The notes beneath the pieces were generated by a model. That model ran no database searches. It was not told where the DNA came from and was given only the letters and a program-made list of their open reading frames with translations. A stretch of DNA of 64,000 nucleotides from Desulfuromonas sp. AOP6 (GTDB taxonomy: Bacteria; Desulfobacterota; Desulfuromonadia; Desulfuromonadales; SZUA-540), in assembly GCF_009731355.2 (NCBI RefSeq), contig NZ_AP022810.1, forward strand, positions 2,074,001 through 2,138,000. Direction: 5' to 3'. The position numbers and the translations under genes are program-made. Below are positions 34,570-41,338 of this stretch, piece after piece (position 1 is the stretch's first letter; every line of letters starts with the position of its first letter).

Positions 34570-35127
34570 CTATCTCCTTCCCTCTTCCAGACGGATTTCA
34601 TCAAAAGCCTTTTCGGCATTGGAATGAACAAACCCACGCAGATCCGGATCCATCTCCTTCATCTGCTCCAGGGTCGCCTTGACGCCATCAAGGTCGAGGC
34701 GGACAAGGGTGTAGATGGTTTGGGTTTCGGGATCCTTCCAGCGATCGACCACCTTCGCCCCCTTGACCGAGACCTGGGTAAAGGTCTTGAGACTCTGCTC
34801 CACCTGCTGGGAGGTCATCTCCTGCCGTCCCATGGCGGCTGCCGTCGAAGTCTGATAATCGCGATACAGATTGGCTACATAGGTATCAAGCTGCTTGGCG
34901 ATATCGGCCCGAGCCCGTTGATCTGCCGTCTGTACCGCCAGCGTCTGGCTGGAAATGCCGGCCACGGCGCCGACACCGTAGAAGACCCGGTCGCCTTCTT
35001 TCTTAAAGGCACCGCTACCCTGATTGACCCAGTCAGGGCCGCCGGCAACGAGTTTGTGTTTGCTGCTGCATGCGATCAGTGACAGCAACGCCAGGATCAC
35101 GACCATTGTCCTGAGAAAAACTCTCAT
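34570..35127 (-). CDS. LPP20-family lipoprotein (short form)
   Basis: About 185 residues, lipoprotein signal MRVFLRTMVVILALLSLIAC (Cys20), then an LPP20 domain (FYGVGAVAGISSQTLAVQTA, RARADIAKQLDTYVANLY) with the FlgP-like pattern PDWVNQGSGAF and a later VVDRWKDPETQTIYTLVRL. AAAGGAGAT stands eight bases before this ATG; an ATG two codons earlier (35133) is too close to it. It is the first gene of the four-lipoprotein operon, divergent from an Old Yellow Enzyme gene. The cluster begins and ends with LPP20-type proteins, suggesting duplicated outer-membrane components of one complex. Confidence 0.85.
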   Translation of the reverse strand: MRVFLRTMVVILALLSLIACSSKHKLVAGGPDWVNQGSGAFKKEGDRVFYGVGAVAGISSQTLAVQTADQRARADIAKQLDTYVANLYRDYQTSTAAAMGRQEMTSQQVEQSLKTFTQVSVKGAKVVDRWKDPETQTIYTLVRLDLDGVKATLEQMKEMDPDLRGFVHSNAEKAFDEIRLEEGRR

Positions 35128-35315
35128 CTTCATATCTCCTTTGCCAACAAAAGGAACCACGACTGAAAAACAAGCTGAAACAGGGATCACCCTTTTAATG
35201 CTCGCCAAGTTTAACAGGAATACCTGGAATTATCATGGGAAAAATGGTATGACACACTACTAAAAAAGGATTCCCGCCCCGCCCCCAGACCCTTTTACCC
35301 CGAGGAGATTTAGCC

Positions 35316-36443
35316 ATGGCCGCTCCCCTTTTCTCGCCTTTTCGCCTTAAGAACCTTGAACTTGCCAACCGCTTCGTGCGCAGTGCCACCTGGGAGGGGA
35401 TGTGCGACGAAAAGGGCGCGCCTGGTAAAAAGCTGGAAGACTATTACCGGCAACTGGTACGTGGAGGCGTCGGCCTGATCATCTCAGGTTACACCTTTGT
35501 TCGTGCCGACGGCAAACAGCTGCCGGGCAAGATGGGCATTGACAGCGACGCCCTGCTGCCGTCACTGCAAAGTCTGGTCCAGGCCGTACATGACGAAGGC
35601 GGTCTGCTGATGTGCCAGCTGGTTCACGCCGGCGGCCAGACCAGCAGCAAAGCCACCGGCATTACACCACTGGCTCCGTCAGCCCTTGATTTCCCCAGTT
35701 ACGGCGAGACGCCCCGTGAAATGACCGTGGAGGATATTCGCAACATCGTGACGGCCTTTGCCGAGGGAGCGGCCCGGGCTCAAAAGGCCGGGTTTGACGG
35801 CATTCAACTGCACGGCGCCCACGGCTACCTCATTCACCAGTTCCTTTCGCCCCTGACCAACCAGCGACGGGACGATTACGGCGGCACCCTGGAGAACCGC
35901 AGCCGTTTTCTTTTCGAGGTCTATGCGGCCGTGCGCAAGGCGGTAGGGAACGACTTTCCCGTTGCCATCAAACTGACGGCAGCGGACAACCTGCCCGATG
36001 GTTTTTCCATTGAAGAGGCGGTGGAGGTCGCGAAAAAGCTGGATGTTCAGGGCATAGACGCCATTGAAGTCAGCTCGGGCAGCGCCGCCTCCGGGGCCGC
36101 CTCCCCCGTACGTCAGGGAATCGATACGCCCGCCGACGAGGCCTACAATGCTCCCTTCGCCCGCCGTATCAAACAAGCCGTTTCCGCTCCAGTCATGGTC
36201 GTCGGCGGCCTGCGTTCGAGCGCCGTCATCACGCGTCTGCTCGAAAATGGCGATGCCGACCTCTTCGCCTTGAGCCGCCCCCTGATCCGTGAACCCGACC
36301 TGGTCCGGCGCTGGCAAAAGGATGAAAATCACCGCGCCACTTGCATTTCCTGCAATGGCTGCTTCCGTCCCGGCCTCAAAGAAGGGGGCATCGACTGCGT
36401 CGTCGAGAGGATTGAGCAGAAAAATCGCACACCCGTCATGTGA
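35316..36443 (+). CDS. Old Yellow Enzyme-family NADH:flavin oxidoreductase
   Basis: A 375-residue FMN-dependent TIM-barrel ene-reductase. Visible: the N-terminal PFRLKNLELANRFVRSATWE, the substrate-binding HGAHGYLIHQFLSPLTNQR, RRDDYGGTLENRSRF, and the phosphate-binding VVGGLRSSAVITRLLENGDA. The C-terminus has CISCNGCF, short of the four-cysteine iron-sulfur motif of the long 2,4-dienoyl-CoA reductases, so this is the barrel-only form. The substrate is unknown; such enzymes reduce activated C=C bonds. AGGAG lies near 35300-35304. It is divergent from the lipoprotein operon and followed by an AMMECR1 gene. Confidence 0.92.
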   Translation: MAAPLFSPFRLKNLELANRFVRSATWEGMCDEKGAPGKKLEDYYRQLVRGGVGLIISGYTFVRADGKQLPGKMGIDSDALLPSLQSLVQAVHDEGGLLMCQLVHAGGQTSSKATGITPLAPSALDFPSYGETPREMTVEDIRNIVTAFAEGAARAQKAGFDGIQLHGAHGYLIHQFLSPLTNQRRDDYGGTLENRSRFLFEVYAAVRKAVGNDFPVAIKLTAADNLPDGFSIEEAVEVAKKLDVQGIDAIEVSSGSAASGAASPVRQGIDTPADEAYNAPFARRIKQAVSAPVMVVGGLRSSAVITRLLENGDADLFALSRPLIREPDLVRRWQKDENHRATCISCNGCFRPGLKEGGIDCVVERIEQKNRTPVM

Positions 36444-36550
36444 ACCGCATCGTGCGACTGCGGCTTTGGACTTGAAAAAAGAGAACGTTGCGACTATATT
36501 GGCGCCGACTTTGACGCCCAAAACGATGACTTGGCTTGTCGGGAGGTTGT

Positions 36551-37114
36551 GTGGAAAAAGAACTCAATGCCAAAGAAAAAGAAATCCTGCTCGCCATGGC
36601 CCGCAAGGCGATTGAAACCTACGTGCGCACCGGTGAGACCTACGTCGAGCCCCGCGAGGAAAAGATTCTCAATCGCCGCAACGGCTGTTTTGTCACGATC
36701 AAACAGAAAGGCAAGCTGCGAGGGTGTATCGGCAACTTTCAATCAGAACTGCCCCTCTTCAAGGAGGTCGTCGAAATCGCCATCTCTTCAGCCACCCGCG
36801 ACCCCCGCTTCTATCCCATAAAAGAGGAGGATCTCGACGATTTTTCCCTGGAAATTTCCGTTCTCTCCCCCTTAAAAAAAATCGAGGATCTCACGGAAAT
36901 CGAAGTCGGCAAACACGGCATCTATCTGGAAAAAGGCTATTACCGGGGGGTGCTGCTCCCCCAGGTGGCGACCGAGCATGGCTGGGATCGCGATACTTTC
37001 CTCATGCAGACCTGCATCAAGGCCGGCTTGCCGCCGGAAGCCGCCGAGGCCGAAGATACCGAGATCTACATCTTCAGCGCCCAGGTCTTCGGCGAAGACC
37101 AGCCTGCATCCTGA
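36551..37114 (+). CDS. AMMECR1-domain protein (AmmeMemoRadiSam system protein A)
   Basis: A 187-residue soluble protein made of one AMMECR1 domain: GCFVTIKQKGKLRGCIGNF, LFKEVVEIAISSATRDPRFY, LEISVLSPLKKIEDL, HGIYLEKGYYRGVLLPQVAT, GWDRDTFLMQTCIKAGLP. The conserved LRGCIG and the LLPQVA element are intact. The AmmeMemoRadiSam system also has MEMO and radical-SAM partners; neither is next to this gene. GTG at 36551 follows a GGGAGG site and fits the family start (VEKELNAKEKEILL). An upstream TTG at 36536 lies before that site. A strong terminator follows. Confidence 0.9.
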   Translation: MEKELNAKEKEILLAMARKAIETYVRTGETYVEPREEKILNRRNGCFVTIKQKGKLRGCIGNFQSELPLFKEVVEIAISSATRDPRFYPIKEEDLDDFSLEISVLSPLKKIEDLTEIEVGKHGIYLEKGYYRGVLLPQVATEHGWDRDTFLMQTCIKAGLPPEAAEAEDTEIYIFSAQVFGEDQPAS

Positions 37115-37147
37115 AAAAAGCGGCCCCTAAAAAGGCCGCTTTTTTTG
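37114..37147 (+). terminator. Intrinsic terminator after the AMMECR1 gene
   Basis: AAAAGCGGCC (37116-37125) pairs with GGCCGCTTTT (37134-37143) around an eight-base loop, followed by a T-run of about ten. It lies right after the stop and ahead of the convergent pseudopilin gene. Confidence 0.92.
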
Positions 37148-37185
37148 TCATCATCCTGTCAAAAGAGCCGGTGCCCAGGAAAAGA

Positions 37186-37716
37186 TTACCGGGTGGCACT
37201 TCTTTCCCCGGCGTTCTGAACGCCTGGAGAGCTTGAAGCCCTGTAAACGAATTCCCAGGCGCGATACTCTGCCTTCCCCTTGAAAATTCTGTTTTCTTCC
37301 GAAAAGTTGTCCTGCTGAAAGGGTTTCAGGGAACTAGAGCTGCGCACACCCATGATGCGGCCGCCCGGGTCCCTGATCAGCGCCCATTCCCCGCCTGTCA
37401 TCGGGTCCGGGTAGAGTCGCCTGATATGGCGCAGGGTTTCGAGGCTGCGCGGGTCTTTGAGCAGATCTTCCAACGAGTCGGGATAAGCCCCCGCCCGAGG
37501 CCTCTGGCCGGTGCCGGCAGAAAAACGATAATAGCTGCCGATGGCCTTGCGGTACTGTTCCCCCCGCCACAGCAGCTCTTTTTCCCGGGCCTGCTGCACG
37601 ACCGTCTTCCAGCTCGTTCCCGCCAGGCCGGCGGCCAGGCCGACAACCGTCACCATGACAAGAACCATCATCAACGTCAGGCCGCGCTGGTTTTTCAGGG
37701 GCTGCCAAAGGGTCAT
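37186..37716 (-). CDS. Type II secretion/type IV pilus pseudopilin, non-Glu5 type
   Basis: A 176-residue protein with an N-terminal prepilin-like signal: QRG followed by LTLMMVLVMVTVVGLAAGLAG, a long hydrophobic helix. The position usually held by Glu5 is Met, which suggests a minor or tip pseudopilin (GspK-like in this respect) or an unusual major one. The rest is a small globular domain with a YPDSLEDLLKDPRS element shared with the GspG-like proteins at 48227-49129. It lies 18 bases downstream of the subtilisin-like protease gene on the same strand, so the two are likely one transcript, and both are divergent from the secretion operon. Confidence 0.85.
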   Translation of the reverse strand: MTLWQPLKNQRGLTLMMVLVMVTVVGLAAGLAGTSWKTVVQQAREKELLWRGEQYRKAIGSYYRFSAGTGQRPRAGAYPDSLEDLLKDPRSLETLRHIRRLYPDPMTGGEWALIRDPGGRIMGVRSSSSLKPFQQDNFSEENRIFKGKAEYRAWEFVYRASSSPGVQNAGERSATR

Positions 37717-37734
37717 TGTTTTCTCACCAGATCA

Positions 37735-39576
37735 TCACTGCAGAGTAAAAGTCCAGACATCACTTTCGCTGACGGCGCCGTGGCTGTCCTCGGTGACGAC
37801 TTTCCAGTAATACGTTCCCGGCGCCAGACCGTCAACCTGATATTTCACCACCGCCACCGGCGTCGGCGCACTGTCACCCCCACCCCCACCACCACCACAG
37901 GAGACCAGTAATAAACCAGCCGCTGCCAGGCACAGCAGCAGCACCGACATCGCCCCATGGCGCCTCATTGACCACAGGCCTGCGCCCAGCAAGAGGCCGG
38001 CTCCCAGTAAAAGAACCGTGGATTCGACTGAGGTGGTATCAACGGAAGTATTCGGTGAAAATGCAGCATTTTCAGCATAAACAAGGGTTTCTGTCAAAGG
38101 GTCGCCATTAGCATCCGTTCCCCTCGCCCACTCGAACACCACCGAGGAACCGACAAGATCAGCGCCATTTGCCGGAGCGCGCAACCGGGCGGCCACAGGG
38201 GGGATATTGAGCTGTCCGTAGGCGGCAAGAGCGTTGACCAGACCGTAGCCGTAGAAATTATCTGGCCCAGTCTCACCCAGATCCGTGGCCGAGGCTTTCA
38301 GGGCCGTTTCAAGCTCGCCCACAGATGCGTTAGGAAAAGCATCGAGGAGCAAAGCCATGACGCCTGCCACATGAGGCGTGGAAAACGAGGTCCCGGAGTA
38401 GAGGGCATAAGGAAAGGCGGGGTCGTTCGTCGAGGTTTTGATAAGCTCGCCTGGGGCGGTCAGTTCGGGATAGATGGCGTTATCACAGGCCGATGGACCG
38501 ACAGCGCTAAAGGTCGAGACGACCAGCTCCTCGCCGACACTGCCCACAGCTATCGACTCAGGATAATTCGCAGGGCTGATATCGCCCTCTTGTCCCGTGT
38601 TGCCGGAAGCAAAGACTACGGCAATGCCGGCAGTTTTAAGCCGTTGGACATCTAGGCGAAATTCGTCGATACACTTATTTATCTCCTTTTCAAACCCCCA
38701 AGAGTTGTTCACTATATGCGGAGCATCATTGCCGTCGGGGTTAAGCATCCACTGAAAGGCTTCATGGATTCTGGAGTTATCCGCATTCCCCTCGTCATCG
38801 AAAATCTTAGCGGCAATCCACTGGGTCGCCGGAGCAACTCCGATATTGTTGCCACCCAGAATAACGCCGGTGACCGCCGTTCCATGCCCTGATTGCTCTG
38901 GATTTGTCGAATACACAGGGTCATAGGGTTCCGATGTATCGCGATACGGATCAAACCAGCCACCGTTTTTTCGCCATTTGTCCGCCAGGGCCGGATGAGT
39001 GACATCGACACCGCTGTCCATGACGCCGACGACCACCCCCGCCCCCTCATAGCCAAGAGCCCAAAGCGCCGGGGCGTTAACGGCATTGAGATTGTACGAC
39101 GAAACAGCCAGAGGCGCGACCGTTGGCACGGGCTGGCTCAGGCGGATGACTTCATCATAGCGGATCGATTCCACCTCGGGCATCGCGGCGATGTCTTCCA
39201 CCTGTGATGCGGTCAGCTTTACAGCAAGGGCATTGATGAGCCACAGGGTCCGCTCTCCCGCTACTCTCTGCTGACGGAGATAGCGGATGACGTTCTGCTG
39301 GCTGCCCTCAGCGTGGCTTCTGAGATGACGGATGAGTTTGGCGCGGGCGGCGGCCTGCTCTTCCCCACGCCGCAGGCCACGCACGGCGAAGGACTCTATC
39401 TCTGGCGGTTCAGCAAACTGAATAATGACCGGAACAAACTCTTCCGCGGCTGTGGATTCCAAGGCATTCTGAAGCCTTTGATCCAGAACTGCGCCGAAGG
39501 CGGCACCGCAGGTCGAGGCGCTTACCATGATAAGGAAAATCAGCCACGCCGGGACACGGTATTTTTTTAAAGTCAT
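37735..39576 (-). CDS. Secreted S8 subtilisin-like protease with split Fn3-like tail
   Basis: A 613-residue protein. Signal peptide (about 1-29), an I9-type propeptide (VPVIIQFAEPPEIESF to about 140), and a subtilase domain with the complete triad: Asp187 in GVMDSGVDVTHP, His231 in SGHGTAVTGVIL, Ser397 in YSGTSFSTPHVAG, plus the oxyanion Asn region VNNSWGF. From 455 an Fn3-like domain begins (APANGADLVGSSVVFEWARG, GDPLTETLVYAEN) and seems to resume at 577-612 (YQVDGLAPGTYYWKVVTEDS, VWTFTL). Between them lie two hydrophobic segments (520-535, 543-559) flanking MRRH, then Cys560 and seven glycines. It is probably an extracellular or surface-bound protease and a likely substrate of the adjacent secretion system. 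Confidence 0.9.
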   Translation of the reverse strand: MTLKKYRVPAWLIFLIMVSASTCGAAFGAVLDQRLQNALESTAAEEFVPVIIQFAEPPEIESFAVRGLRRGEEQAAARAKLIRHLRSHAEGSQQNVIRYLRQQRVAGERTLWLINALAVKLTASQVEDIAAMPEVESIRYDEVIRLSQPVPTVAPLAVSSYNLNAVNAPALWALGYEGAGVVVGVMDSGVDVTHPALADKWRKNGGWFDPYRDTSEPYDPVYSTNPEQSGHGTAVTGVILGGNNIGVAPATQWIAAKIFDDEGNADNSRIHEAFQWMLNPDGNDAPHIVNNSWGFEKEINKCIDEFRLDVQRLKTAGIAVVFASGNTGQEGDISPANYPESIAVGSVGEELVVSTFSAVGPSACDNAIYPELTAPGELIKTSTNDPAFPYALYSGTSFSTPHVAGVMALLLDAFPNASVGELETALKASATDLGETGPDNFYGYGLVNALAAYGQLNIPPVAARLRAPANGADLVGSSVVFEWARGTDANGDPLTETLVYAENAAFSPNTSVDTTSVESTVLLLGAGLLLGAGLWSMRRHGAMSVLLLCLAAAGLLLVSCGGGGGGGDSAPTPVAVVKYQVDGLAPGTYYWKVVTEDSHGAVSESDVWTFTLQ

Positions 39577-40110
39577 CGTCTGTGACCTCGCTGTTTACGG
39601 ATTACTTTTTATTCTACTGTACGGCACCCTCCAAGAACAGCCCCCAAAATGAACTGACCAGTCGGTGCCAAACATCCGCTTTGCGATTTAACCGGTTTAT
39701 TTCCAGCGGTTCGGGCAATTGACCAGTCAATGACTCATATGAAAGGCTTTCTTCTCCCCCCGGAAAAAGTCCGAACAACCTCAATATCTTCCAACTCTTT
39801 AGGGGGTTTTACCTATGCCATTCAGCCAAACAGCAGACAATCCCCGGCCCCAGCCTGAAAAATTTCCTCCAAAAATCCCTCCAAAGACCTGTTAAAATAG
39901 GCGGAACCGTGATGTAGTACACGGACTCACCCATTTCGGCCTAGGGCAAACCCCCTTGCCCGCGGGTTGACCCCGTCGGCTGGGCGACCGTGCCTGACAG
40001 CCTCGCCAAGAGAGCAGATCACCTTTGGTGCACCTCTTGCAGCCAAGGCTTTCGGCGCTATTATTTCAGGGGCATGCTCCTTTTTCAATGTAAGCATACT
40101 GGCAAACTTC
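39577..40110. other. 534-base regulatory gap between protease and secretion operon
   Basis: Contains no long coding frame. It holds two copies of TGACCAGTC (39655-39663 and 39720-39728, 65 bases apart), a 26-codon proline-rich frame (39815-39895) behind AGGGGG, a TAAAAT -10-like box at 39893-39898, a row of four hairpins (39944-40039) and a small hairpin with T-run (40068-40085). The operon's first gene at 40111 lacks an obvious ribosome binding site. I take it as a divergent promoter region with a long structured leader for the operon. Confidence 0.6.
39944..40085 (+). ncRNA. Structured leader RNA of the secretion operon, family unknown
   Basis: Four adjacent stems can be drawn: GGGCAA/TTGCCC (39944-39961), CGGG/CCCG (39963-39975), GGCTGGGC ... 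GCC, CAGCC (39978-40002), and CAAGAG with inner CACC/GGTG closing on CTCTTG (40007-40039). A fifth weak hairpin AGGGG-CATG-CTCCT at 40068-40081 runs into TTTTT, like an attenuator, 25 bases before the gspF start. It shares the word AGGGCAAACC with the cyclic di-GMP-I aptamer but lacks that family's GACGCAAAGC. This may be a cis-regulatory RNA; no ligand is proposed. Confidence 0.4.
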
Positions 40111-41319
40111 ATGGCCACTTTCCGATGCAAATTAGGGACCGCTGACGGGCGGATTCTGGAAAAAGACCTAGACGCCTCCAGCAAGGGAATTCTGAAGGAA
40201 AGTCTGGAGGATCAGGGTTTCCACGTCTTTCGTATACAACGGCGCGGAATGCCCCTTACAGGCTCCTTCGATGGTCAGCAAGGGCGGCTGAGCGGCAGCC
40301 GCTTCCTCTCCTTTAACCAGGAATTTCTGGTTCTCCTGCGGGCGGGCTTGCCCATACTGCAGGTTCTGGACACCATCATGGAACGGATGGAATCAGGCCG
40401 CCTGCTGGAAATCCTGCGGGAAATCCGCGAGGACGTCAAAGGGGGCAGCTCCATCAGCGAAGCCTTTGACAGGTTTCCCCATTTTTTCCCTTCGCTCTAT
40501 ATCGCCTCCATCCGGGCGGGAGAACGCACGGGGGAACTCCCCGTGGCCATCGAGCGTTTCATCGCGTACCAGAAGCGGGTGGAGGCGATCAAAAGCAAAG
40601 TTCGCAACGCTTCTTTCTACCCGATCCTGCTTTCCATGGCGGTCATTGCCGTGGTCCTTTTTCTGATGCTGTTCGTCATCCCCCGCTTTACCCAGGTCTA
40701 CACCGACGCACAGGTAGAGCTGCCCCTGATGACCCAGCTGCTGATCTCCGTCTCCCAAGGCATGGGAAAGGCGGCGCCCGTGCTGATACCGCTTTTGATT
40801 CTGCTGGCTTTCCTGGCCCGTGGATTTCTGCGCACCGAAAAGGGGCATTGGCTGCGGGACAGGTTCAAGCTCGTCCTCCCTTTTTTCGGTCAGCTTTTCA
40901 AAGACTACGCGCTGCTCAGTTTCTGTCGTACACTCGGCACCACTCTGTCCAGCGGCATTCCGGTGGTACAGGCGATGCAGATGTCCCGTGGCACCCTGAA
41001 CAACCTCCTTCTGGAAGAACGGCTGAGCCTGGCCGTTCGTCGGGTGCAAGAAGGCGCCTCCCTTTCGGAAGCGTTGGAGGAGACGGGCTTCTTCCCACGG
41101 TTGGCTCTGCGCATGATCGGCGTGGGAGAAACGGGCGGCTCTCTTTCTTCCATGCTTGAGGATGTGGCCATGTATTACGAATCAGAGGTGGAAAAAAGGC
41201 TTGATCGCCTGACCACCCTCATTGAACCGGCGATGATGATGACCATGGGCGTGCTGATCGGTGCCATTGTCGTCGCTATGTACCTGCCCATCTTCCAGCT
41301 TGCCGGCACGGCCGGATGA
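40111..41319 (+). CDS. Type II secretion/type IV pilus inner-membrane platform protein (GspF/PilC family)
   Basis: A 402-residue polytopic platform protein. The N-terminal domain begins MATFRCKLGTADGRILEKDL, followed by two copies of the GspF cytoplasmic domain (FLVLLRAGLPILQVLDTI and FCRTLGTTLSSGIPVVQAMQ). Membrane helices lie at about 170-190, 220-240 and 375-395 (MMTMGVLIGAIVVAMYLPIF). It couples the ATPase to pseudopilus assembly. The start at 40111 is fixed by the conserved N-terminus; in-frame sequence back to 39967 overlaps the hairpin leader and is not coding-like. No clear Shine-Dalgarno is present. First gene of a nine-gene operon. Confidence 0.93.
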   Translation: MATFRCKLGTADGRILEKDLDASSKGILKESLEDQGFHVFRIQRRGMPLTGSFDGQQGRLSGSRFLSFNQEFLVLLRAGLPILQVLDTIMERMESGRLLEILREIREDVKGGSSISEAFDRFPHFFPSLYIASIRAGERTGELPVAIERFIAYQKRVEAIKSKVRNASFYPILLSMAVIAVVLFLMLFVIPRFTQVYTDAQVELPLMTQLLISVSQGMGKAAPVLIPLLILLAFLARGFLRTEKGHWLRDRFKLVLPFFGQLFKDYALLSFCRTLGTTLSSGIPVVQAMQMSRGTLNNLLLEERLSLAVRRVQEGASLSEALEETGFFPRLALRMIGVGETGGSLSSMLEDVAMYYESEVEKRLDRLTTLIEPAMMMTMGVLIGAIVVAMYLPIFQLAGTAG

Positions 41320-41338
41320 TGACATCGGGAGATCGCGG

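Noticed and set aside
37860-37900. Frameshift at the Gly7-coding tract creating a false protease tail
   Set aside because: The frame is continuous and the Fn3-like sequence resumes in the same frame after the tract, so a frameshift is not needed.
39943-39952. AGGGCAAACC word, as in the cyclic di-GMP-I (GEMM) riboswitch
   Set aside because: The companion GACGCAAAGC segment and the GNRA-capped stem are missing, so I do not call it a GEMM riboswitch.
39967-40110. N-terminal extension of the GspF-like protein
   Set aside because: It would translate the hairpin leader; the conserved GspF start is MATFRCKLG at 40111.
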